From contig JAKCWW010000005.1 in the NCBI GenBank assembly GCA_026260175.1, positions 209,641 through 273,640 of the forward strand: a stretch of DNA of 64,000 nucleotides, written 5' to 3'. Numbering within the stretch: the stretch's first letter is position 1; the number at the start of each line of letters is the position of its first letter. The DNA is from Reticulitermes lucifugus (taxonomy: Eukaryota; Arthropoda; Insecta; Blattodea; Rhinotermitidae). The translations under genes and the position numbers were made by a program. The notes under the pieces are model-generated. The model had not been told where the DNA came from, did no database searches, and worked only from the letters and a program-made list of their open reading frames with translations. Positions 11,800-23,169 of the stretch are shown piece after piece.

Positions 11800-14200
11800 A
11801 TTTTACGGTGTGTGTGATAAACGATTATAACGACGTATGTAACATCTGAGTTCACAAATAAAGGTAGTATTTTTATATTTACTTAATGATTTGTGTATAA
11901 CTGCCATGGATATAGCACAGCTCGATGGACACATAAAGGTTTTAAAAATAAAACATTACGAAATTTGTATGTGTAATATTAATGATGTGTATGTTATTGA
12001 TACGGAAGTTAACTGGCATGTTCTCTCAGTTGCTATAAATTTCTGTGAAGTCTGAATGACTTTAGACATCTCACGAAGGAGTATACTATACGGAATGATA
12101 AAATTTATTGGACACCTTGTTGTGTTTAAATTGTGTGATATAGAAAATTTTATTATTATATATTTCACGCCTCGTTATGCTCCACCATGAAAAGATAAAC
12201 TAAAGATAAGGCCTATTTAATACGTCAATGTGTCTGACGTAAATCGCAACAAACTTTATAAGAGTTGGGTTGTATAGAATGTATTTTTTTCTCAGTGTCT
12301 TCACTCCAGTGGTTTGAAGATACATTAGATCAGGCCACAACAACTTCCATGCACATCCTAACACAGCCATGAAACTTAAATACACTACAAAACGCACGAA
12401 AAACTATGAGCTTTATATATTAATGAGCTGAATCAGATTTATTGATTACAACAACCATGTCGACCGATCCTTCAATTTAACCCTTTGAAGCTTAGTGAAC
12501 TTTATGTAGCATCAGGATTAACATTCAGAAATTCTGCTTTCTGCTCAGACAGTGAATTATATATTTTGTACTGTCAAAAAAGAAAAATGTTTCCTTGCAG
12601 AATATTAACTGGTTTTATAACCGAGATGGAATGTGCTTACTGCGCAGTAGGAACTGAATCTTTAAATAAGATTCAGATTAACGTCTTCTTTAAAAGACAA
12701 ATTAGTGTAGTGAACATTAACAAAGGGGACCTGGTAATAGGTCTAAGACAACCGGGAAGTATGGTCATCGCTGTTGCAGTAACAATGCAATCAGAGGTTA
12801 TGTTATGTCTAACACAACCTATGGTTTGAATGTCAGGAAGTGTATCGGATTCTAACGAACTCGTAGCCAAGCTGCGGTAATTACACCAACAGGAATGCGA
12901 AACAAATTGCCGGGTCAATACACTACATTGCCATTTGTATTAATTTATGACCTTTTTAATTATTGTGTTTCCATTTCGAGCTGGGCAATGTCGCGTATTA
13001 TAATTAAGCAATTAATTAAAATAAATATTCAGACGTGATCTTTGTTAGTTTGAAGTACGCTACTTCGATTGGAATAACTTAGTGAAAAGTTAAAACTAGC
13101 ACTTCTCTGTGTTTCATTGAGCACAAAGTCATCAAAGCATAAGGGAAGCAGATGTGTAAGTTTAGCTCCAATTAGTTTATTCTTTCTTAATTTTGGCATT
13201 GGTTGAGGCGAGTGGTCATGTACACTTCCTGGCCAATGTAAGTACTGGGAAAGAGGCCCCTTGCACACTAAATAGCTGGTTGGGTGGTTGCAGAGCCGGT
13301 CTGGTATAGAACATAGATTCCGTGGTCATCTAGGCAGTAACCAGTACGCTTGAAAAATGACCCATCCCGGCTTCTTGGAAGGAATTAATAAAATGCACAA
13401 ACTTCGGTCAAAATAACAGAATCGAAACTTGAACTCGATACCTCTAAGACACGAAGCAGAACTGCTACCCATTAGACAGCGACTTTTACAAGATAAATTT
13501 ACTCGATCCCCCTGTGTTACTTACATTCACCAGTGTGAAGTTCAGAGAAGTATTATATACATTACGCTCTTCAGAGGCGATACCGTCTTCCAGGACCTAC
13601 ACGCAGTGGGGAACAAATGTAACAAGGGCCACACACTTCGCGTGCAGGGGGTAGCAAGACATGTGTATCTTTCAGACCACGTCTTCCATTTCTCGTGTAA
13701 CTTTACCGCGGAAACCAAGCAACTTGACACATTCGCCCTATAACACAAGTCAGGCTGTCAACTCAATGGCTGCAGTACATGTGAAAAATAATGGAAATGA
13801 AAATTCTGCTGGACAGAACTGAGTTACATCTTCGAGAACATCAATAAAATATGCGGAAGGAACAGCAGACATGTTGCCGATAATGCAGGTTTCTCTACTT
13901 AAGAAAAACATGAATTTTCGCGAAGAAAAATATTATAATCCCACTTAAAATTGGCCTAGTTAAAACTATAGTCATTAACGGTCATGGAAATGGGAGGATA
14001 TTTAACACCTTGAAAACAGAATATTCACAAAGTTTACACCAGTTTTTGTTTGGTGTGAAGATTATCATTTCTTATTATAGACTATTATTTACGCTAGGAT
14101 ACTCTCTTGTGACTTTGTTAGTAGCGTTTGTCTGAAGTCACATGGAGTTATTGTTCTAAAATTACTTGTATTTGATTACATGGATATTTCAGTCACTGCA
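11800..14200. other. Mostly unrecognised; two relatively GC-rich open stretches
   Basis: Plus-strand frames 12485-12829 (114 codons, the longest in the window) and 13429-13743 (104 codons) are open but carry no domain I recognise. The first contains YCAVGTESLNKIQINVFFK, which feels like a fragment of a dispersed element, though I cannot confirm this. The interval 13425-13490 read on the minus strand resembles a tRNA-type head (B-box-like gagttcaagtt). Confidence 0.35.
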
Positions 14201-14204
14201 GTGA

Positions 14205-14455
14205 CTAGGCAAGGGGATAGACGATCGAGGAGGCGGTGTACGTTTCCAGCTGAAGAGACTTTTCTTGGGTCCAAACCAACCAGAACGGCTCTGAGTCACA
14301 TCCAGCTTCATATTCAATGGGAAAAACTCTTGCTCCAGAGTACAGCTGTTGGGAGGGGGGGGGATCAAGCTGATAACTCATCTCTATCTAGAGACGAGTT
14401 TAATAATGGGTGGAATTATACCTCCAATTCCCCACATACCCTATTGGCACGGTGT
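14205..14455 (+). repeat. SINE family B copy, diverged
   Basis: The body has gtccaaaccaaccagaacgg then cagcttcatattcaatggg, matching the accggctctg...cctattaaatggg segment of the 58.8 kb copy and cagcctcctatacaatggg at 29.6 kb. A G-run occurs inside (about 14352). The 3' end resembles tgggtggaattatacctcc against aggtggagccatactcc at 59.0 kb. The tRNA-like head is barely recognisable. Confidence 0.6.
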
Positions 14456-14811
14456 TTAATTAAGCATAGGGTGACTTTAAATATTTAATTTATATTGTTA
14501 GCTGTCAGAGGTAATTGCAATATTGAAAGGTTTTGTTCTCCAGTCTCCATATTTCTTAAGACTACTTTAACACGAGAGCAGTGAGAAGTTTTCCTTTCTG
14601 TTTGCATTAAAACCTCTCACAAATCTTTGTTAAACATAAAGCAAATTAATATTATTTAAAAACATCGATATAATTCTCAATAAGCATTAGATTTTTAGAG
14701 TTATCAACATATAAATCATCATAATAACAATCATCACCATTATCATCAACATAAGCTTTTTCGTCTTTATCCTCATCTCACGGCCATAATCATCATATCA
14801 TGGAGGTCTAT

Positions 14812-15012
14812 GGAAGAGTGGAGATATGGCTCCAGGAATTCCTAATATCGGCACTAGATTGCGACGAGTGGTTTGCATTATGTCCGGCCGCTGTAATTTT
14901 AGGGAACGAACCCCATTAAGAACAGGATAGAAGGCTGAGCTAATTCCAGAACCGGTCGGAAAGTTTTGGAAAAGAGAATGATTCTTTGTCCCACCTGAGA
15001 GATAAAGGAAGT
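14812..15012 (-). repeat. SINE family B copy
   Basis: On the plus strand it reads ggcactagattgcgacgag, then ccccattaagaacaggatag, then agaaccggtcgg and agttttggaaaag. These are, in reverse order, the 3' body, the attcaatggg landmark and the accggtct/aaattttccg landmarks of family B. The copy at 32.5 kb shares aaccggtcgg and gttttggaaaag almost exactly. The head end near 15010 is degraded. Confidence 0.65.
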
Positions 15013-15014
15013 CC

Positions 15015-16549
15015 TTTTTTCCAGTAAGACAATAAATAAACATCTCTTTGTAACAATTTAAGATGCTCATATGCGTCGGAAAAGCTTATTTCCCAGTCAT
15101 ATATTTACAGTGGTTACATTTCACATTTCATCCAACCTATTGTTTATATGGCTGTACAGAACGAAGACAAATAACATTTTTTTCAGAAGTTCCACCCCCT
15201 AATATAACACGTTGTAAATGAATTTTCCATATTTAATTTTATCAAAATGTTAGTTTTGTCTTAGCTATACTGACATATCCATTTCAAATTTGATTACTTC
15301 ATCTACTGCGTCCAGATATTTTCCAAAATATTAAGGCCAGTAACCACGACTCTTTTATAAGAATATTGCTATGCACTGGAAGTACAGTTTTCAGACAAAC
15401 AAAAGCTAGTACGTCAAGGGAGCCATTTATTAAGTTTATTTCCCATAATAATTAATAAAAATGGAACTCGAAAAGAAGCCCTAATTTCTTGTATTAATGT
15501 GGGCGTTTCTAGCAATGTCATGACAATCCAAATTACGCAAGCGTGTCCCTTTTATTCTGTAAAGGATCCTTCAATGGAATTAAGATGTTCTTATTTTCAC
15601 TCGCGCTCTCTTGTTCCTGCATCTTTAAATGCAACTCGACGAACCTGCAAATCATGAGAAAAGACAGCACAACTTATGTACACCCAACCTATATCCACCA
15701 ACAGAATTAGATTACGGGGCAGAACCAAGGGCATTACGGAATTGGGCTGCTACCGTCTGAAGTTTAAGCAATCAAATGCTGCAGCTTATTTCTATTTCAG
15801 ACTCTACTCAGACGAAATTGTGTATTGGTCTGAGTTCTACGAAAATGCACGTTCCTTACTTTCTAAATGAAACTGTCTCTTTGATCGGAGGGCTTGTTAT
15901 AAGCGAAGTAAAATAACATAACTTTAAGTTCTATAGGATTAATTGAATATTCTGGCTCACGGCAGGAGTAAGAAAATTTTAGGATAGTTATATATTTATG
16001 CATACGTGAAGGGTCTAATTTGAAGCAAAGGTTTATTACTAACATCTGCAAAATAACACTACATAGCGCATCGATACTCTATTGAAATTTGCAAATGAAT
16101 ATCTTACTACATAGTAACTGTACCTACTTTATGAGAAATTATATACAGATTTTACAGAGCCTTATAAAGACATGTAAAACTTTCATTCGGTTCAATTCAG
16201 TTTCTCTGAAGAACATAAATTACACTTTCTTGCAACGTAATTACCTCCTTCAGAGAAAGAATTAATAGTTGGGACGGGTTGTGTAGTCAGTGAATTTTGA
16301 GACTTTTCTACTGCACAAATAGAAAATTCTGCATGTAAAAAGATATTGTGATACCCAAATAAGGTTGGATAAGATGGCTGACTTTGAAAATTAGGGCCTT
16401 CAGTGTGTGAGCGGACGATGGTTACTACAGTATGTCTGTATGTATACCGTTTAATTATTAAGCTGATTTACTTGCTTTCACCCCTAAGAGATATTGTCTA
16501 CCGCACAGTTTAAAGAATAAATTTTTTCTATTTACGTACGCTATTCGTG

Positions 16550-16550
<1 letters not shown>
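15015..16550. other. No recognised feature
   Basis: AT-rich sequence with short random frames on both strands and no repeat copy matched elsewhere in the window. Confidence 0.5.
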
Positions 16551-16553
<3 letters not shown>

Positions 16554-16583
<30 letters not shown>

Positions 16584-16632
16584 TGTATGTATGTATGTAC
16601 GTATGTGTGTATGTATGTATGTATGTATATTT
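16554..16632. repeat. ATGT tetranucleotide microsatellite
   Basis: A nearly uninterrupted run of the unit atgt of about 80 bases. Looser atgt/tgta-rich sequence continues to about 16680. The minus-strand frame here translates as YIHT repeats and is an artefact of the microsatellite. Confidence 0.95.
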
Positions 16633-17316
16633 CTATGCACGTGTGTATGTATGATGCATGTACGTTATATGTATGTATGAATATATGCATTTACGCACGT
16701 GTGCGTGCAGAGTGTAGGTTACGCAGGAGCACGAAATTGTAAGCATGCGAATCATCGTTAACGTTTAGATATTCTACGCACTTAGTAAGTTTTCTTGGAG
16801 TAAATTATGCAGTTTTGTAATAGACTGTGCCGAAACTTGTGGCTACGCGCTTGATGTTCACAAACATGGCAGCCATGTTACTGGAGTCTCACATTCGAAT
16901 GTCGCAGATGTTCGTACTGTTAGAAGTGACACGTCTGTATGCTCTGAAATTTTAACCGAAAAGTGTCTTGGAGATGTCTTCAGTCTAGCACCAATTTGTT
17001 ATAGTTCTTCCTCAGTCGCCATATACATTCTGCTGACTCTCTTTCTGTCTGGAATTAAACCTGCTGCTCTTGAAGTCTTCATATATTTCAAAATTGTTTT
17101 TATGTTCTAATAAGCGCATCAGTAAATGTTGTTTGAGTGTACGACAATTCTTGCAGGGTCTGTGCTTAACACATACACCATAGAGGAACGCGACGTTGCA
17201 GTAAGCATTCCTACTGGCACTGGAGAAAGACTGACTTCACAACTGAAGACAAGAAATAATTCTACATCAGATCGGGTGTAGGCGGCTGTTTAAGTACGTA
17301 GGTCGAGTTCTATACT

Positions 17317-17347
17317 ACAATGTTTCGGACAGGAAGTGATCAAGGCC
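17317..17347 (-). repeat. Penelope-type CGAAAC motif, single copy
   Basis: On the minus strand CCTTGATCACTTCCTGTCC is followed by GAAACATTG, matching the layout CTTGAAGA - stem - CCGAAAC - RTTG seen in the 28.5 kb array and other loci. Stem II is weak here. Downstream sequence (tagtatagaactcgacc) has the same spacing as the tatacc-containing flank of the array units. Confidence 0.4.
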
Positions 17348-17349
17348 AG

Positions 17350-17655
17350 ATAAATTAAAGATTTTATACTACACCTCACCGCCTTCTCTTCATTTTATTT
17401 ACTCATCCATTCCTCAAGTTCATACTTTTGCCAGTCACAGTGAAAAATTTTTCCATGAGTTTTTGTTTGGTGAACTGGCTGTCATATATACTGAGGCAAC
17501 TCATTTTAAGTTGGGTACGTAGTAAATGTTTAGACTTTGCACTCTTTGCAACTGCAAGAAATGTTATTCCATGATATTACGTTAAACCTCAATATGCTAT
17601 TTACATTACATTTGCCTCCTTAAATTTTCGATCTTGTATGTTAAAATGGAAACAT
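17350..17655. other. No recognised feature
   Basis: Short unannotated stretch between the motif relic and the SINE copy. Nothing identified. Confidence 0.5.
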
Positions 17656-17661
17656 ACAGGA

Positions 17662-17924
17662 GAGAGGTGGGCTGCGATAGGGTAGACTGTGTAGCAACTC
17701 GCTACGGGATGGATGGTCTGGAGATCAAATACCAGGGGGGGGGGAATTTTCTGCACCCGCCCCGACCGCCCCTGGGGCCTACCCAGCCTCATATTCAATA
17801 GAAACCGCGCCTTTTCTCCCAACCCCATCTAGCGCTGATGCTAAAGGAAAGTAGGGCTATATCTCTACTTCCCCTCTGACCTTCATTGTCTGTTCTGGGA
17901 TAAAATTTACCTTTTTTACCTTTA
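17662..17924 (+). repeat. SINE family B, near full length
   Basis: The tRNA-like head reads gtgggctgcgatagggtag with a degraded B box (ggagatcaaatacc). Then come ggggaattttctgcacccgc, cagcctcatattcaatag, ccccatctagcgctgatgc and tagggctatatctctac. A tail of repeated tttacc closes it. All these landmarks occur in the same order in the 29.5 kb copy. A run of nine to ten G follows the head. No clear target duplication was found. Confidence 0.85.
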
Positions 17925-17929
17925 CATGT

Positions 17930-19660
17930 GGGAGGGAACTACATAGACTCACCACTATTTATAAAATATATTAATTATGAACCCGAATGTCTGATGCAAG
18001 TAGAATTTTTGGCAAGTCGGGTTTCATTGTATGGTCAATCATATATACATATATATGTATATATATATTCTATATTGTACATAGTTTACAGCCATTCGTA
18101 TTGGCGATAGTGGGTAAAATTAAAACTTAAAACAGCAAGACAACGCTGCACATACAGCAAATTCAGTCTCATTAACAGCTAAAGAGATCACTGAGCAGGA
18201 GTGGCTCAGTGAGCTGTCTCTACCAGCAACATTCCTCATCCACCTCCGCTTCACTGCTGCTCCTTTGCTGCAGGGAAACTTTTGTAGCACATTTAAAAAA
18301 CGTAATGCTGTAAACCTTTGTTGTTACTATTTGGAAAATGGCCCAATTATGGAATTGCGTAACTTGAAATTACGTAACTAGGGGCTTTTTCTGCAATATA
18401 AATATGCGTGGTATATTAAATTTTAAGGTATGATGGTACAAAATTTCCTAAAACGGCCTAATTATTTTGGGCATGTGAGAAGTACAGACGACTGAACATA
18501 AAAGAATAATGCAGTGTTTCACCTACAGGACCGGCTAACACGTCGTCTTGAGTGAAAATTTCCTCTTGGGACTCACACAGTTGTATGTTGAATGACCCAG
18601 CTATTACACCAATGGCTGTACTGTATTTTGTACCCTCTATGTATGAAAGAGAGTGGAGAACTAACTTCAGCGCGTGACCCGAATAACAAAATTTTAACCT
18701 TGCTCTAGCTCCATATGAGAGACAGTAAAAAAATTATGGCATTCATTTTGTATTTAAAATGTTACATAAAAACTGACTGAAAAAATCCTCCAAGTTTAAA
18801 TGCCCATACTGCAAAGAAAAATTTGAAGGTTTGACGAAATAATGTTGTTTATAATTTTTGTTCATATAAAAGTATCGAGAACTTTAAAAATATGAAAATG
18901 TAAAGGACAAATTGAAGCAATTTATTTAAACACTGAAGAAATGTTAGAAGAAATTCGTACTAGATCAGAGAAATATCTAAGGCATTAATTGAATCAACTT
19001 GCACAGAAAACGAGCGTGTCTGCATTATCAACACGAACTGCAACAACACTACTGAATTATAACTATGGTTCGCAAATTCTACAATAGAGGATTTTTTTAA
19101 ACTATTCCATCGGGCATGTGGGCAGGCCGCTCATCCGCCACATTCTGTACGACGTGACAGCCTGCAGGAAATGGCAAATCACATTCGCCAGAAAAATTAT
19201 TGCCCCTCTGTAAAAAAGACTAATTTGTTTTCTGGTCAGAAGAAGCACATATGCGTTTATCTCATTGACTGAATTACTCTGAACATAAGTTGGTGACTTG
19301 GCTAAATTCCTTTAATATACCTTAATGGGGTGTATTTCTGATATTTACCAGTTACATTTCAGGTTGCTGTTTCGATACAGAAGGGAATATTCGCCTCTCT
19401 TAACAAAATGTTGTGTGGTATGGGACGATCAATTTCTGTAGACAGTGGTCATTGTAATGTAAATTATATTTCCATATTTCAAGTACTCGATTATGATGGT
19501 GCAAAGATGTGGACAGTCGAAAGGTTGTACAGACACCGTCATCTGGTATTTTTACTGTTGAAAGTGTTTCGAAGAATATTTGTAAGAGAATCATATAAAC
19601 ACCAACAATTAAATGTTGAGATGTCCCTGAATTGTATGTTGTTAAATATAATAAATATGT
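17930..19660. other. No firm feature; short AT microsatellite
   Basis: A (ta)n-rich tract lies at about 18041-18069. A word resembling a tRNA A-box (gtggctcagtgagctg, near 18199) has no matching B box. No coding or repeat copy was supported. Confidence 0.45.
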
Positions 19661-19667
19661 AAAGGAT

Positions 19668-19956
19668 AAAGCGATCCCTATAGAGGCCTGGATAGGCTCA
19701 TAGGGCTCCAGGGGGTTCATGCTCCCTGACTTCATAGACAGTCAGCAAATGAAGGTGCCGAGGTTGTCAGCCCTAGGCACCGACCGCCCTTACGCTCCAG
19801 GAGATACCCCTGGTACTCATTTCTGTTAGAGACTGAGTCGACCCCAGGGCCATAGCGCTGCCGGAAGGATTAAATCAATGAAAAATCCAATGATCTCATT
19901 CTGAATCGAAACCGTGACTTTCCTGTTTGTAGCTCAATGCCACTGCGCCACTGCTT
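19668..19956 (-). repeat. SINE family A, near full length
   Basis: Plus-strand landmarks in order: aggcctggataggc, ggttgtcagccctagg, cctggtactcatttctgtta, gtcgaccccagggccata, ccggaaggatta, gaatcgaaacc (B box in reverse) and cactgcgccactgc. These are the reverse of the 46.7 kb copy. It is a tRNA-derived SINE of about 290 bp, moderately diverged. The frames over it are shadows. Confidence 0.88.
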
Positions 19957-19959
19957 ACC

Positions 19960-20875
19960 GCACAATAAACATGTATCAGGCTAAATTATGTCAGTATTAT
20001 CATGTTACATATGTTTTCGCTTACGGGCCCAGGTCTTATTTCGGAAAGACTGCAGGAATTATGTGGCGAAATTACAACATTTTTTTAAAGCATAAAACAG
20101 TAAGAGTTAAATACTGTACGAGTTAAGAAAGTATTTAAATATTAATATTTTCTTTGTATGCAATTTAGGCGTCTGCTTTTAAAGAAATGTATATGGTATA
20201 ATTTCATTTAAAATACTATATTTATTAAAACTGTCGCTTTAGAGTAATCAGTATGCATTCTTCACCTTTTCACTGTACTCTTGTGATAAGTCGCGTTTAA
20301 CAACATATAATAAACCATTAAACGCAGGTCTGTATTGCAGAGGTAAATTTGTTGCTGTTAACTAAATCTCGTTTTAAGGAAATAAATCCTTTCGAAAATA
20401 TAGATTGAGAACTGAAGCGAGAAAAACACTAAAAACAATTACCGGTAATTCAAGAGGTAAAACCACAAAAACATGCAATTATGTCATCACATATTTCTGT
20501 ATGTGAGCCAGGATAACTCGAAGCTAAAGTACCTGGTTACAGAGCAGATATTCAAAACCCTATTTCCAGGAAATTTTCCCTTCTCGAATGCATCTACATT
20601 GGCACTGGGTTTGACACATAAGAACTTCTACCCAATGCGTACGGAGATAAAGAAACCAAGTTTAACCTGATCATTCATACCGTATATTAGCGCCAAAGTT
20701 AACGATTCATATGGTTTTATTTCCACTGCACTTGTGCTTTACCAGAGATAAATTTTCCATCACACATCGCAATATGTAACATGGTATTCTAACACATCTG
20801 ATAGAAGTACAGGCTATCCTTCCACAGTAACAAACATTACTGACTGTCCATCACATACTGGCCTAAGATTGTGTT
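19960..20875. other. No recognised feature
   Basis: AT-rich sequence. It contains the palindrome attaccggtaat near 20441, a word that also occurs in part near 342. Nothing else was identified. Confidence 0.5.
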
Positions 20876-20879
20876 TATG

Positions 20880-21110
20880 CGTGTTATTTAACGACACCGG
20901 TTAAGTACAGAAATTATACAGTGTCAGTGACAGATGAATGAATGTGTATAGAGCATTGGTGGAAAGATAACAAGGGAAAACAGAAGTACTCGAAGAAAAC
21001 ACTTCGCATTCTACACTGTCCACCAAAAATCCTACTTGGATTATCCTGGAATCGAACCGGGCATCCCCGACGACAGCCCGGAGTTTAACTGCCTGAAGTG
21101 ATATCTTGAT
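20880..21110 (-). repeat. SINE family D copy
   Basis: The left end gttatttaacgac is the reverse of the tail gtcgttaaataac. Then come ggtggaaagataac, ctgtccaccaaaaat, and near the right end tggaatcgaaccgggc, which holds a perfect reversed B box (ggttcgattcc). It is therefore a tRNA-derived SINE with its head on the right. Two further copies lie within 700 bases and another at 48.9 kb. Confidence 0.75.
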
Positions 21111-21147
21111 AATGTCATTGAAAAGCTACTAGTTCTTTGTTTACTTG

Positions 21148-21250
21148 CAAGCTATTTAACGCCACCACACTAAGTCAATAGGCTGTTATGTACGACAGAA
21201 GAAAGATCATTATGTATCGTTAAGTGGAAAGTCGGTGCTCATGTCCTGAT
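21148..21250 (-). repeat. SINE family D tail fragment
   Basis: gctatttaacgccaccacac matches the start of the neighbouring family D copies (gttatttaacgacaccgg). Similarity fades after about 100 bases, where the family E SINE begins. It may be a copy truncated by that insertion. Confidence 0.5.
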
Positions 21251-21255
21251 TCACA

Positions 21256-21512
21256 TATTTTTTTTCCATGGCGCAAAAGCCCCTAGTGGGCCAGGGCCTC
21301 CTCATCGTTGAGGCTTCACGATCACATTCAGACACACACCACACTCGGTAGGATTACTCTGTACGAATGATCAGCCCGATGCAGAGACCTCTACCTGACA
21401 ACAAACAACACACAAAAGAGACAGACATCCTTGTCCTCGGCGGATTCAAACCCACAGTCTCAGCGAGCAAGCAGCCGCAGACCCACGCCTTAGACCGCGC
21501 GGCCACCGGGAT
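21256..21512 (-). repeat. SINE family E, full length
   Basis: A T-run (the reversed A tail) starts the copy. gcccctagtgggccaggg, ttgaggcttcacgatcac and aggtagaggtct-type words follow. At the right, ggattcaaacc (21442-21452) is the reversed B box and gaccgcgcggccaccggg the reversed tRNA 5' end and A box. The head is well preserved, so this is probably the youngest SINE in this cluster. It is the only copy of its family in the window. Confidence 0.85.
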
Positions 21513-21579
21513 TTGCTTTGTTTCAGATTATTAGTTCGTTATTCGGTTGGAATAATTAAATAGAAAACCAAAATTTTAA

Positions 21580-21782
21580 GTGTTATTTAATGATGCTGTC
21601 AAGTGATAATATCATATGAATTGGTGATAGAGGAAGGAATGTTGCAGTGATAGGTACAAGCTGAAGTAAATGAGGAGTGAAATCTGCCTCAGTGCTACTT
21701 GGTCCATGACAAACCCAACAAACTGGGGTCGAACTCCAGTCTCGGGACTGAGACGCTAACGACTAACAGCCCGAGTCACGGA
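21580..21782 (-). repeat. SINE family D copy
   Basis: gtgttatttaatgatgctgtc at the left equals the reversed family tail. It continues with attggtgatagaggaagg, cttggtccatgacaaaccc and ggggtcgaactcc (degraded reversed B box). The right end, taacagcccgagtcacgg, corresponds to the tRNA 5' part. Confidence 0.65.
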
Positions 21783-22176
21783 ATTGAATCCCAATATACA
21801 TCGATTAGCTTCAGATGATAATAAAATATCTTCTGACGCTGTGACAGCGTGTAAGCAGTTGAAAAGCATCGTGAAATGAACCAGGAAACAAATAATGGAG
21901 GAATCGTTAGATCGTTAGTGATGAATGCTCATAGGGTTGAGAGAATCACGAAATGAAATACTGCGAGTCCGCCTCTCCTTAGCGTTAGACGACGATAAAC
22001 GGCTTAGGCTTATTTCAACGGGCACAGAATATACTATCTGCATCCCAGACTGAGGTATTCATGGTTTTACTCAGACATCAAGTACTTCTAATGGAGGACA
22101 AAGCTCCTCTCCACCCAACCATATTTTCTTTACAGTTCGTCATTCGTAACTCATCTGTTTTGTCTGTGTACGAAAG

Positions 22177-22195
22177 AACGTCGTTAAATAAATCG
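22177..22195 (+). repeat. SINE family D tail only
   Basis: The word acgtcgttaaataaatc is the characteristic 3' terminus of family D in forward orientation. No body precedes it that I can align. A second isolated tail is at 34414-34433. Confidence 0.4.
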
Positions 22196-22720
22196 AGGGA
22201 GGCTAGAAACATTCGAAATATCTAGCGTGGGTGAAGTGATCTGACGTCAGCTTCGTAAAGAATCTGTGAAAACAGAATATTCTTTCGACAAGAAAATCTT
22301 CAAGGCTTCCATATTTATAATCGACTACATTGAAAGTGGCGTTCAGATATCGATAACCATCAGTCTCGACCATTACTGGACAGAGGGCAGTGCTGTTAGA
22401 GTTTTCACTCCTTGTACGTTTCTCCAGACATAAACACAAGACCACGGTGTGGTTCAGAAACTCGGGAGACTGCACATTAGCGCCAACAGTTGGCAAACTC
22501 TGGAACTATTGCTGCCTGCTACTGCCTGTGTGCCCAGTCTTCTGTCACATATACATCCCCCTCCCCCTCATGATGGGACCAACGGGTTTGTTCTAACCCA
22601 GCATATGCCCCCTTCTCCCCTTTCCCCTTTTAAGCCCCATTGTGTCAAACTTTAAGGAAATGTTACACGAGGAGAAATTAGATTTTTTTGGGGCAATGCA
22701 GGAATCGTGTGAGGTCACTG

Positions 22721-22790
22721 GATCCCGACGTTTCGACGGATGGTGGCGCCTTCATCTTTACATGTTCACCCTTGGAGATAAAGGCGCCAC
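22721..22790 (-). repeat. Foldback repeat with CGAAACGTCGG motif
   Basis: On the minus strand, GATGAAGGCGCCACCATCCGT precedes CGAAACGTCGGGATCC, the same arrangement as the other CGAAAC loci. In addition gtggcgccttcatc (22743-22756) and gataaaggcgccac (22777-22790) form an inverted pair with one mismatch. It is a relic of the Penelope-type motif class. Confidence 0.5.
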
Positions 22791-22954
22791 GATCCTTTGA
22801 ATGGTCGGAAACAGCTTACCCAACGAAAAAGGGTCGCAATTCAGAAGACCCGAATCCTTGTCAGAACAGCAGTGTGATCTAAAATTTCCCAGGAATCATA
22901 CGCTTGGCGGACTTTCCATTTCCTACTTAAGGCGCACTGCTCCTAGGTTTGAGT

Positions 22955-23165
22955 GAGGAATACAAGCCGGAAGGTGGCGGGTTCGATTCCCGATAGTGTC
23001 ACTGGAATTTTTCATTGACATAATCCTTTCGGTCGCACTATGGCCCTGGGGTCGANNNNNNNNNNNNNNNNNNNNNNNNNNNNNNNNNNNNNNNNNNNNN
23101 NNNNNCTGGGAGCCTCAACCTCCTGGAATCCTAAGGGCCTGTCCAGGCCTGTAATGGGATTGCTT
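22955..23165 (+). repeat. SINE family A, interrupted by assembly gap
   Basis: acaagccggaaggtggcggg, the intact B box ggttcgattcc (22980-22990), tttcattgacataatcc and tatggccctgggg match the 46.7 kb copy almost base for base. After the N run the copy resumes with ctgggagcctcaacctcctgg and gtccaggcctg. This is the least diverged pair of SINEs in the window. Its 5' tRNA end is shortened compared with 46.7 kb. Confidence 0.92.
23056..23105. other. Assembly gap (50 N)
   Basis: Fifty unresolved bases inside the SINE. Homology with the 46.7 kb copy predicts about 94 bases between the two flanks, so the N run is probably a placeholder length rather than a measured one. Confidence 0.99.
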
Positions 23166-23169
23166 TACT

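Noticed and set aside
12485-12829. Longest open frame in the window (114 codons) as a possible gene
   Set aside because: No domain or homologue is recognised, a long opposite-strand frame overlaps it, and its sequence feels like a dispersed repeat. It is noted only within the surrounding stretch.
16458-16640. Minus-strand frame translating to HTYIHTYIHT repeats
   Set aside because: It is the translation of the ATGT microsatellite, not a gene.
18190-18250. tRNA A-box-like word gtggctcagtgagctg
   Set aside because: No B box at the right distance and no repeat body.
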